In this document: piece after piece, positions 52,569 through 61,660 of the stretch
How positions within the stretch are numbered: the stretch's first letter is position 1
Layout: every line of letters begins with the position of its first letter
DNA from: DATFVJ01 sp963826515
GTDB taxonomy: Bacteria > Actinomycetota > Actinomycetes > Streptosporangiales > Streptosporangiaceae
Assembly: GCA_963826515.1 (NCBI GenBank)
Contig: CAWGXI010000002.1
Location: 620,001 to 684,000, forward strand
Direction of reading: 5' to 3'
DNA length: 64,000 nucleotides
Translations under genes and position numbers: made by a program
Notes under the pieces: generated by a model
What the model was told of the DNA's origin: nothing
The model's database searches: none
Seen by the model: only the letters and a program-made list of their open reading frames with translations

Positions 52569-55500
52569 ATGAGCCTAAGCCACTCAACTTCACGCCTCCC
52601 GCAGCCGATCGCCATCGTGGGGGTGGGCGCCATCATGCCCGAAGCGCCCAGCGCTGCTGCGTTCTGGGCGAACATTACCGGGGGCCGTTACTGCATCACC
52701 GATGTCCCGAAGGACCGGTGGGATCCGGATCTGTACTACGACGAGGACCGGAAGGCGGTCGATAAGACCTACTCGCGCATCGGCGGGTGGGTCCGCGAGT
52801 TCCCGTGGGAGCCCCTCAAGTGGCGGCTGCCGATTCCGCCGAAGGTTGCCGGGCAGATGGACGACGGCCAGAAGTGGGCGGTCTCGGCGGCACGCTCGGC
52901 GCTCACCGACGCGGGCTGGCCGGATTGGGGGGTAGACCCGGAGCGGGTCGCCGTGGTGCTCGGCAACGCGATCGGCGGTGACAAGCACTACGACACGAGC
53001 CTGCGCATCCGCCTGCCGGAGTTCATCTCGGACCTCCGCCAGTCACCTTCCTTCGCCGAGCTGCCGGCCAGGGCCCGCGAGGCGATCATCGCGGAGGCCT
53101 CGGGCTCGTTCCGGAGCAAGCTGCCGGAGGTCAACGAGGACACGATGCCGGGCGAGCTTGCGAACATCCTCGCCGGCCGGGTCGCGAACCTGCTCAACTT
53201 CCGCGGGCCCGGCTACACCACCGACGCGGCCTGCGCCTCCGCGCTGGCCGCCCTCAACGCGGCCGCGGCGGGGCTCGCTGACGACCAGTACGACGCCGTG
53301 ATCACCGGCGGCGTTGACCGCAACATGGCCGTCACCGGGTTCGTGAAGTTCTGCAAGATCGGAGCGCTCTCCGCGACGGGGACACGTCCCTTCGATGCCG
53401 GGGCGGATGGCTTCGTGATGGGTGAGGGCGCGGCGTTGTTCGTGCTCAGGCGGCTCGCCGACGCCGAGCGTGACGGCGACAAGATCTACGCGGCGCTGCT
53501 CGGTGTCGGGGGCTCAAGTGACGGCAGGGGAAAGGGGATCGCCGCCCCCAACCCGGTCGGCCAGAAGCTGGCCGTCGAGCGGGCCTGGCGCAACGCCGGC
53601 CTCGACCCGTCGACCATGACCAACATCGAAGCGCACGGCACGTCGACCAGGGCCGGCGACGCCTCCGAGCTGGAAAGCCTTACCGCTGTCTTCGGGGGAG
53701 CCGGCGTGACCCAGGGCTCGATCGCCCTCGGCTCGGTGAAGTCGAACATCGGCCACCTGAAGGCCGCGGCGGGCGCCGCCGGGATGTTCAAGATGACCAT
53801 GGCGCTGCACGACAAGGTGCTGCCGCCCAGCCTGAACTTGCGAGACCCCAACCCGAACGTCGACTGGGCGACCTCACCGTTCCGGGTGAACACCGAGCTT
53901 CGTGACTGGCCGGCACCACCGGGTGGAGCGCGGCGCGGCGGCATCAGCGCCTTCGGCTTCGGCGGCACCAACTTCCACGTCGTGCTCGAGGAGTACATCC
54001 CCGGCAAGTACAAGAACGGCGGCAAGCAGACGTTCGCGGGCGCAGACATCCCCGAGCCGGTGACAGCTAACCGGGACGAAGTTACCGCGACAAGCGAGCC
54101 AGCCGGAGCCACCGCGGCGGCGAGCGGCGACCAGCGGGCCACCGCGGCGGCGAGCGTCGGCTGGGCGGCGGCCAGCGCGACGACGGGATCCCCGGACGCG
54201 GCCGGGGCCACGGCCAACGGCCCGGCCGCGGTGACTGCCAAGGTGCCGCTGCGCGGCGCCCTGGTGGTGGGGGGCGACAGCGATGCGGACGTAGCCGCGC
54301 AGCTGACCCGGGTTCAGGAGGAGGCGGCCAAGGGCCTGGCACCCGAGCCCAAGGCGCCGGACCCTGCCTTGGCGACGGCGAAGGTGCGCGCCGCCATCGA
54401 CTACAGCGACGCGGCTGAGCTTGCGGACAAGGCCGGCCGCGCCGCGGCGGCACTGGCCAAGGGATCGCCTGCGCTTGCCAAGATGCTGCGTGCCCGCGGC
54501 ATTTTCCTCGGCCACGGCCCAGCGCCCAAGGTCGCCTTCCTCTACCCCGGCCAGGGCTCGCAGTACGCCAACATGCTGCGCGAACTGTGCGAGACCGAAC
54601 CCATCGTGGGGCAGACGTTCGCCGACGCCGACCGGATCATGACGTCGCAGCTCGGCAAGCCGCTGACCAGTTACATCTTCATTGACCAGAACGACCCGGC
54701 CGCGGTCGCCCGGCTCGAGCAGCAGCTTCTGCAGACCGAGATCATCCAGCCGGCGGTGATGGCCGCCGACTTAGCTTTCACCCGGTTGCTTGCCGCGTAC
54801 GGCATCCGGCCGGACATGGTGATGGGTCACAGCGTCGGCGAGTACGGAGCGCTCGCGGCCGCGGGCGCCCTGTCGTTCGAGGCCACGATGGATGTGGTCA
54901 GCACCCGCGGCTGGGAGCTGTCCCGCCTGGACATCCCCGACAACGGCGCGATGGCAGCCGTCATGGCCCCGCTCGAGGAGATCGAGCGTACCGTGGCGTC
55001 GCTGGACGGCTATGTCGTCATGGCCAACGTCAACAGCAATCACCAGGCCGTCATCGGCGGCGCTACCGCAGCCGTTGAGCAGGCGGTCGCGAAATTCGTC
55101 GAGGCCGGGCGCACGGCCATGCGCATCCCGGTCAGCATGGCCTTCCACACGTCGATCGTCGCGCCGATCAGCGGGCCGCTGAAGAAGCAGCTGGCCAGGC
55201 TCGGGCTGAGGCCGCCGGTCCTGCCGATCGTGGGCAACGTCGACGGCGAGTTCTATCCGGTCACCGGCACCGGCGCTGACGTGACCGAGCAGATGCTCGA
55301 CATCCTGGGCCGCCATATCGCGTCGCCGGTCCAGTGGATCAAGGGCCTGCGCACCCTCTACGACGCGGGGGCGCGCGTGTTCGTCGAGGTCGGGCCCAAA
55401 AAGGCGCTACAGGGCTTCGCCGACGACGTCCTCGGCGCGGACCCCGATGTCTTCTCGCTGTTCACCAATCACCCGAAGTTCGGCGACATCCCGTCATTCA

Positions 55501-55595
55501 ACGCCGCGCTTTGCGGCCTGTACGCGGCCGGCCTCGGATACCCCGGTGCCGCACCGCCAGCCTCGACGGGCCCGCCAGCACCCGCCGCCGGGTAA
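52569..55595 (+). CDS. polyketide/PUFA-synthase-like KS-AT protein
   Basis: A 1008-residue type I protein related to PfaA-like synthases. The ketosynthase (about 10-470) has the active Cys222 (TTDAACASALAALN), His356 (EAHGTST) and His396 (NIGHLKAAAG). A disordered Ala/Thr-rich linker spans about 480-590. The acyltransferase (about 655-980) has Ser755 in GHSVGEYGALAAAG and a late His in FHTS. No acyl-carrier, ketoreductase or dehydratase domain follows, and the protein ends in a Pro/Ala tail right where foreign cas sequence begins on the other strand. It is either truncated by rearrangement or works with separate partners. RBS GGAG lies before ATG 52569. Confidence 0.87.
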   Translation: MSLSHSTSRLPQPIAIVGVGAIMPEAPSAAAFWANITGGRYCITDVPKDRWDPDLYYDEDRKAVDKTYSRIGGWVREFPWEPLKWRLPIPPKVAGQMDDGQKWAVSAARSALTDAGWPDWGVDPERVAVVLGNAIGGDKHYDTSLRIRLPEFISDLRQSPSFAELPARAREAIIAEASGSFRSKLPEVNEDTMPGELANILAGRVANLLNFRGPGYTTDAACASALAALNAAAAGLADDQYDAVITGGVDRNMAVTGFVKFCKIGALSATGTRPFDAGADGFVMGEGAALFVLRRLADAERDGDKIYAALLGVGGSSDGRGKGIAAPNPVGQKLAVERAWRNAGLDPSTMTNIEAHGTSTRAGDASELESLTAVFGGAGVTQGSIALGSVKSNIGHLKAAAGAAGMFKMTMALHDKVLPPSLNLRDPNPNVDWATSPFRVNTELRDWPAPPGGARRGGISAFGFGGTNFHVVLEEYIPGKYKNGGKQTFAGADIPEPVTANRDEVTATSEPAGATAAASGDQRATAAASVGWAAASATTGSPDAAGATANGPAAVTAKVPLRGALVVGGDSDADVAAQLTRVQEEAAKGLAPEPKAPDPALATAKVRAAIDYSDAAELADKAGRAAAALAKGSPALAKMLRARGIFLGHGPAPKVAFLYPGQGSQYANMLRELCETEPIVGQTFADADRIMTSQLGKPLTSYIFIDQNDPAAVARLEQQLLQTEIIQPAVMAADLAFTRLLAAYGIRPDMVMGHSVGEYGALAAAGALSFEATMDVVSTRGWELSRLDIPDNGAMAAVMAPLEEIERTVASLDGYVVMANVNSNHQAVIGGATAAVEQAVAKFVEAGRTAMRIPVSMAFHTSIVAPISGPLKKQLARLGLRPPVLPIVGNVDGEFYPVTGTGADVTEQMLDILGRHIASPVQWIKGLRTLYDAGARVFVEVGPKKALQGFADDVLGADPDVFSLFTNHPKFGDIPSFNAALCGLYAAGLGYPGAAPPASTGPPAPAAG

Positions 55596-55609
55596 ACTCC
55601 CGCGCCGGC

Positions 55610-55744
55610 GTATCCGCCCAGGACCGGATAAAGCGCCCCGTCGCGCGCGATCCGGATCACCCACCGGACCGTGCGCTTGCGGTAGAAGGGCGGCGGGAGG
55701 TCGCTGCGGTGCCTGGCGTGCTCCGCCAGGCGGGTGAGCAGCGT
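55610..55744 (-). pseudogene. cas8c: CRISPR Cas8c (Csd1) N-terminal fragment
   Basis: Minus-strand reading LLTRLAEHARHRSDLPPPFY then RKRTVRWVIRIARDGALYPV matches the start of type I-C Cas8c (LLxRLxEYAxxxxDLPPPxYxxxxVRWVIxLDxDG). The start codon position reads ACG (55744-55742) where ATG would overlap the cas5 TGA as TGATG; one transition destroyed it. Only about 45 codons remain of a protein of about 600 residues. Confidence 0.65.
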
Positions 55745-56038
55745 CAGCTGTCGCCTCGCTGGCGTGCGGCGGCTGCGGCCAGTTCCGATGCCGCGTTCGG
55801 CGACGTGACGGACTCGAGGCGGGCATGGAACCAGCGGCAGGTTTCCGCGCCACCGGTGTAGGCGATGCTGTCTGCGCAGCATCACACCCAGGTCCTCGCT
55901 GTGGCTGATCGGTACCCGGTCGGTCTGCTTGGTGAAGCTCGCCGAGCCTTCGCGGGTGCCTGGGAACGGCTGGGAGAAGCAGGCGCCCTTGTCGACGCGG
56001 CGGCGGAACTGCTCCCTGCAGGCCGCCTCCGGCGTGTG
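55744..56038 (-). pseudogene. cas5c: CRISPR Cas5 (type I-C, Cas5d) C-terminal fragment
   Basis: Minus-strand reading CREQFRRRVDKGACFSQPFP then GTREGSASF resembles the Cas5d segment xRRVERGxCFxQPxLGxREFxAxF. A frame change near 55860 is needed before AYTGGAETCRWFHARLES, and the gene ends in TGA (55746-55744). The N-terminal half including the catalytic region is gone. Its order relative to cas8c is that of type I-C operons. Confidence 0.6.
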
Positions 56039-56169
56039 ACACGATGCCCTGACCCCCGCCGGTGACTTCCAGGCCCTTCGAACACCCGGTGACACGCGCT
56101 TCCTGAGTCTCAGGTTGCCTGCCTGCCGGCGCTAGGGCCCGGGCTTGGCTATGGGCTGCGGGCGGTGAA

Positions 56170-56874
56170 TCACTCCGTCTGGGGGGTCAGCGTGGTGGTC
56201 AGCCCGGTCAGGAGGATGTCGAGGCCGCGTTCGAGTTCGGTGGCGCCGTCGTAGGCGGCCAGGGCGGGAGCGAGGCTGCGGAGCAGGGGGAATTCGCCGA
56301 TCGGCAGGCGGTGCAGGCCCAGCCGCAGCAGGTCGTCGGTCTCGTCCGGGTTTTCGACGAGTTCTTGTAGCTCGTTGAGTACGTGGCCGTGCACGAACCC
56401 GAACAGGGCCCGGTAGATGTGCAGGGCATCGGGTCCGCTGAATCCGGCGCGGGTGAGCAGCGCGAGGACGTCTTCGAGCGGGCGCAGGGTGCCCTGCGGG
56501 CGGAGCGCGAGCGGGGTGGCCAGCGGCCGGGTGACCAGCAGCGGCACCACGTTCGGGTGGGCCAGCGCCAGCCGCCGGTAGCCGCGGGCGACGGCGCGCA
56601 GCTGGGCTGCCCAGTCCGGGTCGGCGGAGTCCACCTTGAGCTGGGCGAGCACGATCTCGGCGACGCCGTCGAGCAGGGCTGCCTTGCTGGGCGCGTGCCG
56701 GTAAAGGATCATCGGGTCCCGGCCGAGGGCGCGGGCGAGGCGCCGCATGGACAACCCGCCGGCGCCGTCGCGGTCGATGATCTCCAGCGCGGCGGCCAGC
56801 ACCACCTCCCGGGTGATCTTGCCTCTGCCGTTGGCGGCGTCACCGGCGGCGCGGTCGGCCAGCGGTGGGGTCAT
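56170..56874 (-). CDS. TetR/AcrR-family transcriptional regulator
   Basis: A 234-residue repressor. The N-terminal HTH (about 20-60) reads ITREVVLAAALEIIDRDGAG, LSMRRLARALGRDPMILYRH; the C-terminal ligand domain (TetR_C type) follows. ATG 56874 is preceded by GGAAGGTG; an in-frame GTG at 56895 is an alternative. It is divergent from the membrane-protein/CsbD pair with about 130 bases between, a usual layout for a TetR regulator and its target, but no operator was identified. Confidence 0.87.
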   Translation of the reverse strand: MTPPLADRAAGDAANGRGKITREVVLAAALEIIDRDGAGGLSMRRLARALGRDPMILYRHAPSKAALLDGVAEIVLAQLKVDSADPDWAAQLRAVARGYRRLALAHPNVVPLLVTRPLATPLALRPQGTLRPLEDVLALLTRAGFSGPDALHIYRALFGFVHGHVLNELQELVENPDETDDLLRLGLHRLPIGEFPLLRSLAPALAAYDGATELERGLDILLTGLTTTLTPQTE

Positions 56875-57008
56875 CGCGGTCGCACCTTCCCTCACGTGGC
56901 CCAGGCCAATGCCACAATATCGTAGCCAAACTGTGTAGACCTACGACGTTGACGTCACGGTGGCCGCGGCGTCTACTGTGGGTAACAACGCAATCCCCGG
57001 AGCTTGCC

Positions 57009-57473
57009 ATGATCGTCGTCCTCGGGCTCATTATTCTGGTGGCCGCCGTGGTCGCCGGCGTGGCCGGTGTCCTCAGCAATAGCGGCAGCGCGCATGCGCT
57101 CCACGGGTCGGTGGTGTTCGGCTACCATCTGACCGGCTCCGCCGGCACGCTGTTCCTCTACGGCATCGTGGTCGGCGCGGCCGGCATGTTCGGGCTGACC
57201 GTGCTGCTGGCCGGCGCGCGCCGGACCTCCCGCCGGGGCAGCGCCGCGCGCCAGGAAGTGCGGCAATCCCGCCGCGAGACCGCCGCCGTCAGCAAGACCC
57301 GCGACGACCTCATCGGCCAGCGCGACACCGCCCGCGCGTACACGGCAAACGCAATGCAGAACGCCCCCCAGCCCGCCGTCACGCCACCACAATCGCCAAA
57401 CGGCCAGCCCGCCCCCGACGTCCCTGCCGATTCGGCCGCCCCGCAGAATGAGTCCAAAGGGAGCCACCCATGA
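57009..57473 (+). CDS. small membrane protein
   Basis: A 154-residue protein with two hydrophobic helices (VVLGLIILVAAVVAGVAGVL at about 3-22; LFLYGIVVGAAGMFGLTVLL at about 47-66). A basic region (RRTSRRGSAARQEVRQSRRE) and a Pro/Gln-rich tail follow. CCGGAGC lies before ATG 57009. Its stop overlaps the CsbD ATG (ATGA), so the two are translationally coupled. Function unknown; the partner suggests a stress role. Confidence 0.7.
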   Translation: MIVVLGLIILVAAVVAGVAGVLSNSGSAHALHGSVVFGYHLTGSAGTLFLYGIVVGAAGMFGLTVLLAGARRTSRRGSAARQEVRQSRRETAAVSKTRDDLIGQRDTARAYTANAMQNAPQPAVTPPQSPNGQPAPDVPADSAAPQNESKGSHP

Positions 57474-57643
57474 GCATCACCAAGAAGATCGCGCACAAGG
57501 CCGAGGCCGTCAAAGGCGGCGCCAAGAAAGCCCTCGGCCGGCTCACCGGCAACCAGCGCCTGCAGGCCGAGGGCCGCGGCGACCAGGCCAAGGGCGACAT
57601 CAAGCAGGCCGGGGCGAAGATCAAGGACGCCTTCAAGCACTGA
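57470..57643 (+). CDS. CsbD-family stress protein
   Basis: A 57-residue basic protein, MSITKKIAHKAEAVKGGAKK then ALGRLTGNQRLQAEGRGDQA and KGDIKQAGAKIKDAFKH. The GxLTGNxxLxAEGxxDQxxG pattern is the CsbD signature; the family is general-stress-induced with unknown mechanism. ATG overlaps the upstream stop; AAAGGGAG is the ribosome binding site. Confidence 0.85.
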   Translation: MSITKKIAHKAEAVKGGAKKALGRLTGNQRLQAEGRGDQAKGDIKQAGAKIKDAFKH

Positions 57644-58150
57644 CCACTCCGCACCGTCGGCCCGACCCCGCTGTCCTGGCGATCCGGGGCTACCCGCCTC
57701 GCCTGGGAACGGCAGTTCTCCTGGGAACGGGACTCAGAGCCCCGGCGCTCCCGGCGCCGGGCAAGCCGCCCGTCCCGTGGCGCCGTGGCCGATCCCGAGC
57801 AGTACCATGCACCGGTCGCACTGGCGCCGCCTTTCCGCGCTGGCCAAGGCGGCTGCGGCGGCCTGACCGTCCCCCGCCTCACCGACGGACCACCAGAGCC
57901 GGCTCCGCCGGCGTTGCCACGCGCCCGGCCAGGATCCCCAAGTTTCGTTACAGGTGAATGACTGTGCAGCTCAGCGTCCTTCTCACGCCCTCGAGGGTCC
58001 GGGTGACTACCAGCTCGCCTAGCTCGTCGATGTCCCGCGCCTCCGCGCGGGTGATGACGGCTGTTCCCCCTCCTGCTGCCTCATCATCACCTCTCTGCGT
58101 TCGTCCGGCTCGTTGAACTCCGGCGGCGCAGTTCCTTACATGAACCGGCG
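57644..58150. other. intergenic region with a small minus-strand coding remnant
   Basis: About 500 bases. On the minus strand a frame ending at 57948 reads ITRAEARDIDELGELVVTRT then EGVRRTLSCTVIHL, probably the tail of a small hypothetical gene whose start is in a neighbouring frame near 58080. A GC-rich hairpin lies near 57740-57760. Confidence 0.4.
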
Positions 58151-59595
58151 CTACCGCCTTGAGAGAGCGTCCCTGCGCAAGGGTGGCGTCCGGAATCCGG
58201 TGTAAATCGACGGGCGCGGTTCCGGCTTCGTGATCAGGTTAGGCGTGGCGCTGACGGTTTCGGGGTGATCGTCGGGCTGGCGGGTGGTCACGGTGCGTGG
58301 CTGCAGCTCGCGGGGTGGTTCGAGCAGGGATCGGCGCAGGTCCTGCAGCAGGCGCAGTCCGCCGGCGGTCATGGTCAGGCCGCGCCAGCCGCGGGACGCG
58401 CGGGCCAGCACGGCCCACACCAAGTTGAGGCAGCTTGTCTCGCCGGGCAGCCGGCCGATGACCTTGACCCGGCGGCGGGTCTCCCCGAACGTTCTTTCGA
58501 TGAAGCCGAGTGCCGGATCCGGTGATGGTGCCCGGCGGGGAAGCGCAGGTAGGCGGTCAGGCCCTCCCGGTCGGTGAGCAGGCACTTCATCGCCGAGGGG
58601 TAGGTAGGGGCGTACCTGGCGGCCATCTCGCTGATCCTGGCGTCGATGATCTCCACGAGCTTCGGCCCGGGCGGGGTCGTCAGGCCCTCGGTGTCGAAGA
58701 TCTTCCAGTAGGCGTCCTTGACCTCGGCCTGCATCCCGGCCGGGATCTTGGCAAGAACGTTCCGGGCTCGATGGATCAGGCACCGCTGACGCAGCGCCCG
58801 AGGATAGGCCTGCTCGATCGCGGAGATCAGGCCGGGCGCCCCGTCGCTGATGACTAGCAGCGGGCTGGCCAGGCCCCGGCCGGTCAGGTCGGCGAGGAAG
58901 TCGTGCCAGGCGTCGGCGGGCTCCCCGGTGCCGGGGGCCAGGCCGATGAACGCGGGCTTGCCGTCGGTGGTGATGCCCCAGGCGGCCAGCACCGGCTCGG
59001 CCGGGGAGCCGGGGTGCATCCGGAAGAAGCTGGCGTCCAGGAACAGGTAATCCAGCGCGATGCCGTCCAGGCGCCGCCGGGCCCACGCCTCGTGCTCGTC
59101 CTTGATGGCCTGGCAGACCGACGACACCGTGGACTTGGAGATCGCGGCCTGGTCGCCGAGCGCATCAGCCAGGGTGGCCTCCACGTCCCGCATCGACAGG
59201 CCGCGGATGAAGGAGGCAATCACCAGGGACTCCAGCGCATTGGTCTTGGTCACGTGCGCGCCGAACAGGCGGGAGGCGAACGCCTCGGTGGTGCCGCGCA
59301 GCTTCGGCCGGGCCAGCGTGACCGGCCCGGCGGTCGTCTTGACGGTCGCGTCCCGGTAGCCGTTACGGGAACCGGGCCGGGCGTCCTCGGTCACCGCTGC
59401 GCGGGCATAACGGTCCCGTCCAAGGAACTCGGTGACCTTGGCCTCCAGCGCGGCCTGCATCAGCAGCTGCGCGCCGAGGCGGGCCACCTCCTCCAGGATC
59501 TCCGGCAGCGCCCGGCCCTGAGCGTGGCAAGCATGCCGTGTCGGGACGAACCGTGCGGCAAGGTGCCGGTCAGCGGCGTTCAGGGCGACGGCCAA
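58151..59595 (-). pseudogene. IS256-family transposase, frameshifted
   Basis: Full-length mutator-type transposase split by one frameshift. The first part (about 350 residues) contains EFLGRDRYARAAVTEDARPG, LDASFFRMHPG (Asp), VISDGAPGLISAI (Asp) and RCLIHRARNVLAKIP. Near 58510 the reading changes frame to FIERTFGETRRRVKVIGRLP, which supplies the catalytic Glu. The span is one base short of a multiple of three, explained by a missing G (CACTCGGCTTC for CACTCGGGCTTC). Inverted repeats were not found. It may be intact with a sequencing error. Confidence 0.8.
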
Positions 59596-59638
59596 ATGAC
59601 GGTCAAACGATCAAACTGACGCGCTCAGCGACGCCCAA

Positions 59639-59735
59639 ATACCACATCCTGACCTGGGCACCTTCGGTCCATCCGTGAGATTCGAACTCGCGGCATCTTG
59701 CACCCAAAGCTTGCGGTGGATCTCGGATGTGGTAT
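59639..59735. repeat. 11-bp inverted repeat flanking a tRNA-like T-arm
   Basis: ATACCACATCC (59639-59649) and GGATGTGGTAT (59725-59735) form a perfect inverted repeat. Between them the minus strand reads GCGAGTTCGAATCTCACGG (about 59676-59694), like the T-arm of a tRNA, but no matching 5' half or anticodon arm is present. Possibly an old attachment-site relic. Low confidence. Confidence 0.35.
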
Positions 59736-59975
59736 CCGCCGCGGGACAGTGGCGTTGAGACCGTCGCTACCGCATCCCTACTAGATGGCGGCAGAAAGCT
59801 GATGAAGACGTGGATGAGTGGACCGCTGCGGCATTCCTGCCGCTGCCAGGTGATCGTCATCAGGCAGCTCAATGTCGTGGGCCCGCTCCAGCAGCGGGCT
59901 GGTGCACGGGGTCGCATAGCTGCCCCATCGACGTAGACGTAGGGGCGGGGATGCGGGCGGCGCGCTGCGGCCGCG
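59736..59975. other. intergenic region
   Basis: About 240 bases with no recognised gene. Confidence 0.3.
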
Positions 59976-60241
59976 CGTAGGCGATGATGTCGGTGCCAGC
60001 GATGGTGACGTCGGTGGGGTGCTCGCTTCGCAGGTGCGGCTGCTCGGTGGCGGGCGTGCTGTTGTGGGTTCCGCCGCCGAGCAGGCCCGTAAGGAGGCAG
60101 CTCGACCGGGCAGCCCTGGCGGAGGGCTCGGCTAAGTTCCCCGCTGGCGACGAGATGCTGGAGCGCGCCCTGCGTCCCGGTCTTTGTGGAACCGGCCCCG
60201 GTGGCGATCTCCGCGCGGGTGCGCGGCCTGTCCGGGGTGGC
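59976..60241 (-). pseudogene. HTH-type remnant downstream of the recombinase gene
   Basis: On the minus strand, just after the recombinase stop, a frame reads TPDRPRTRAEIATGAGSTKT then GTQGALQHLVASGELSRA, like a helix-turn-helix of a replication/recombination accessory domain. It may once have been fused to or followed the recombinase. Tentative. Confidence 0.3.
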
Positions 60242-60814
60242 CTACCATTCGCGGACGCGGTCGGTCATGGTGGGAGCGGCCGTCGGCGCAGCCGGCGCGG
60301 CGGCAACAGGATCGGCCAGCCCTCTCGCCCATGTGGCCGGGAATACCTGAACGAGGCGGCCGTCCAGAGCCAGGCTCGGCGCGGTGTCGAAAAGATCAAG
60401 GTGAACGTCTGCGGCGCGCATCTTGACGAGCGCCTCGGCGGTCTCGGCTAGCGTGTGCCAGAGCCGGTCAAGCGCCTTGGACACGATCACCTTGAGGTCG
60501 CCGCGTTCCATCGCGGCTTGCATCCGGCGATACTCGTGGCGGCAATTCTCGGTGCCTGCGCCGATTTCGTGGTCGACGAAAACGCCGGGCGGCCACTGCT
60601 CGCCGCCCGGGTGCTTCGGGTCAACTGGCGAGCCCGGCAGGTCGCTCATCCGCCAGTCGCCACGTCGGCCGTCGACCAGCTTGAGCGCTTTCCTGACCTG
60701 CCGGCGGACGCCTTCCAGGGTGTTGCCCGGATCTTGGCTAATGCGCGCATAGACGGCGGCCGGCTGGGCGGCGGCTTGAGCGCCGGATTTGGTGTCGGTG
60801 CTGGTCATAGGCAT
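60242..60814 (-). pseudogene. serine recombinase (resolvase), truncated
   Basis: A 190-residue open frame containing the N-terminal catalytic domain of a serine recombinase: AAVYARISQDPGNTLEGVRR with the nucleophile Ser26 (YARIS), then FVDHEIGAGTENCRHEYRRM and VSKALDRLWHTLAETAEALV. After about residue 150 it is Pro/Ala-rich and lacks the recombinase and zinc-ribbon domains found in large serine integrases. Either a truncated integrase or a small resolvase variant with a missing DNA-binding domain. Confidence 0.65.
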
Positions 60815-61072
60815 ACTGCTCTCAGATTGTTAGGTAGTAGTCCCAGCGTATACACGCCGGTGCCGTCCCGAAAAATATTCGCAGGGGCCCAGGCTGCTTC
60901 TGCAGCTCCGGCTATGTCCTCTGTTCAGGCGCAAGATCACGAGCCAGACAGGCAGTAGCCGTAAGTATGCGGAAATCGTGTGACGGGGCGTTGGCGTCCG
61001 CGGGTGCCTGGGCTGCGGCACGCTGGCTCATGGTGCGTGATTTGCGGTTGCTGAGGGTGTTTGCTGTAGTGC
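60815..61072. other. intergenic region
   Basis: About 260 bases between the recombinase start and the IS66 relic. Nothing recognised. Confidence 0.3.
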
Positions 61073-61660
61073 GTGGCGGTTGCGGCTGGCGTGGCCCGGG
61101 ATGCGGGGGATGCTGAGGCGTCGCTGCTGGATGCGCTGGCTGCCGCGCTGGAGGCGAACCGGCAGCTGTCGGAGACGGCGGGCGGGCTTCGCGAGGAGAA
61201 CGCGCGGTTGCGGAAGCAGAACGCGCGGCTGCTTGAGCGGGATGCGGAGCGGGACGCCGAGCTGAACCGGATGCGGGCTGACCTGGCGGTTTTGCAGAGG
61301 ATGCTGTTCGGGCGGTCGTCGGAGCGGTCGCGTCCGGGGCCGTCTGGCCGTGATGACGCTGGCAGTGACGGGGACGGCGGGCACGGCCGGGAACGCGGCA
61401 GGGGCGTTAAGCGGGGTCCTGGGGCGCGGGCGGGGCGGCGGGATTACTGGCGCCTGCCCCGGTTTGAGGTGGCCTGTGATTTCCGGGTGGCGGGTACTGC
61501 TGCCTGCAGTGCGGGGAGCCGTTCACGCTGCTGGGGGATCATGTGTCCGGGGAGCAGCTGGACTGGCAGGTGATCGTGCGGCTGGTGGCGCACTGCCGCC
61601 GCCGCTACCGGCGGGCGTGCGATTGCCGGGTGCCTGCGACGGTGATGGCGCCCGGCAGCG
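61073..61660 (+). pseudogene. IS66-family transposase, N-terminal fragment
   Basis: Starts at GTG 61073. The coiled-coil leader LREENARLRKQNARLLERDA and LAVLQRMLFGRSSERSRPGP are typical of IS66 TnpC. The zinc-binding part (CGEPFTLLGDHVSG) and QLDWQVIVRLVAHCRRRYRR lie in other frames, so at least one frameshift is near 61490. The DDE domain is absent. Confidence 0.7.

Noticed and set aside
59660..59735. A complete tRNA gene on the minus strand
   Set aside because: Only a T-arm-like segment is visible; no complementary 5' acceptor strand, D-arm or anticodon arm could be fitted.
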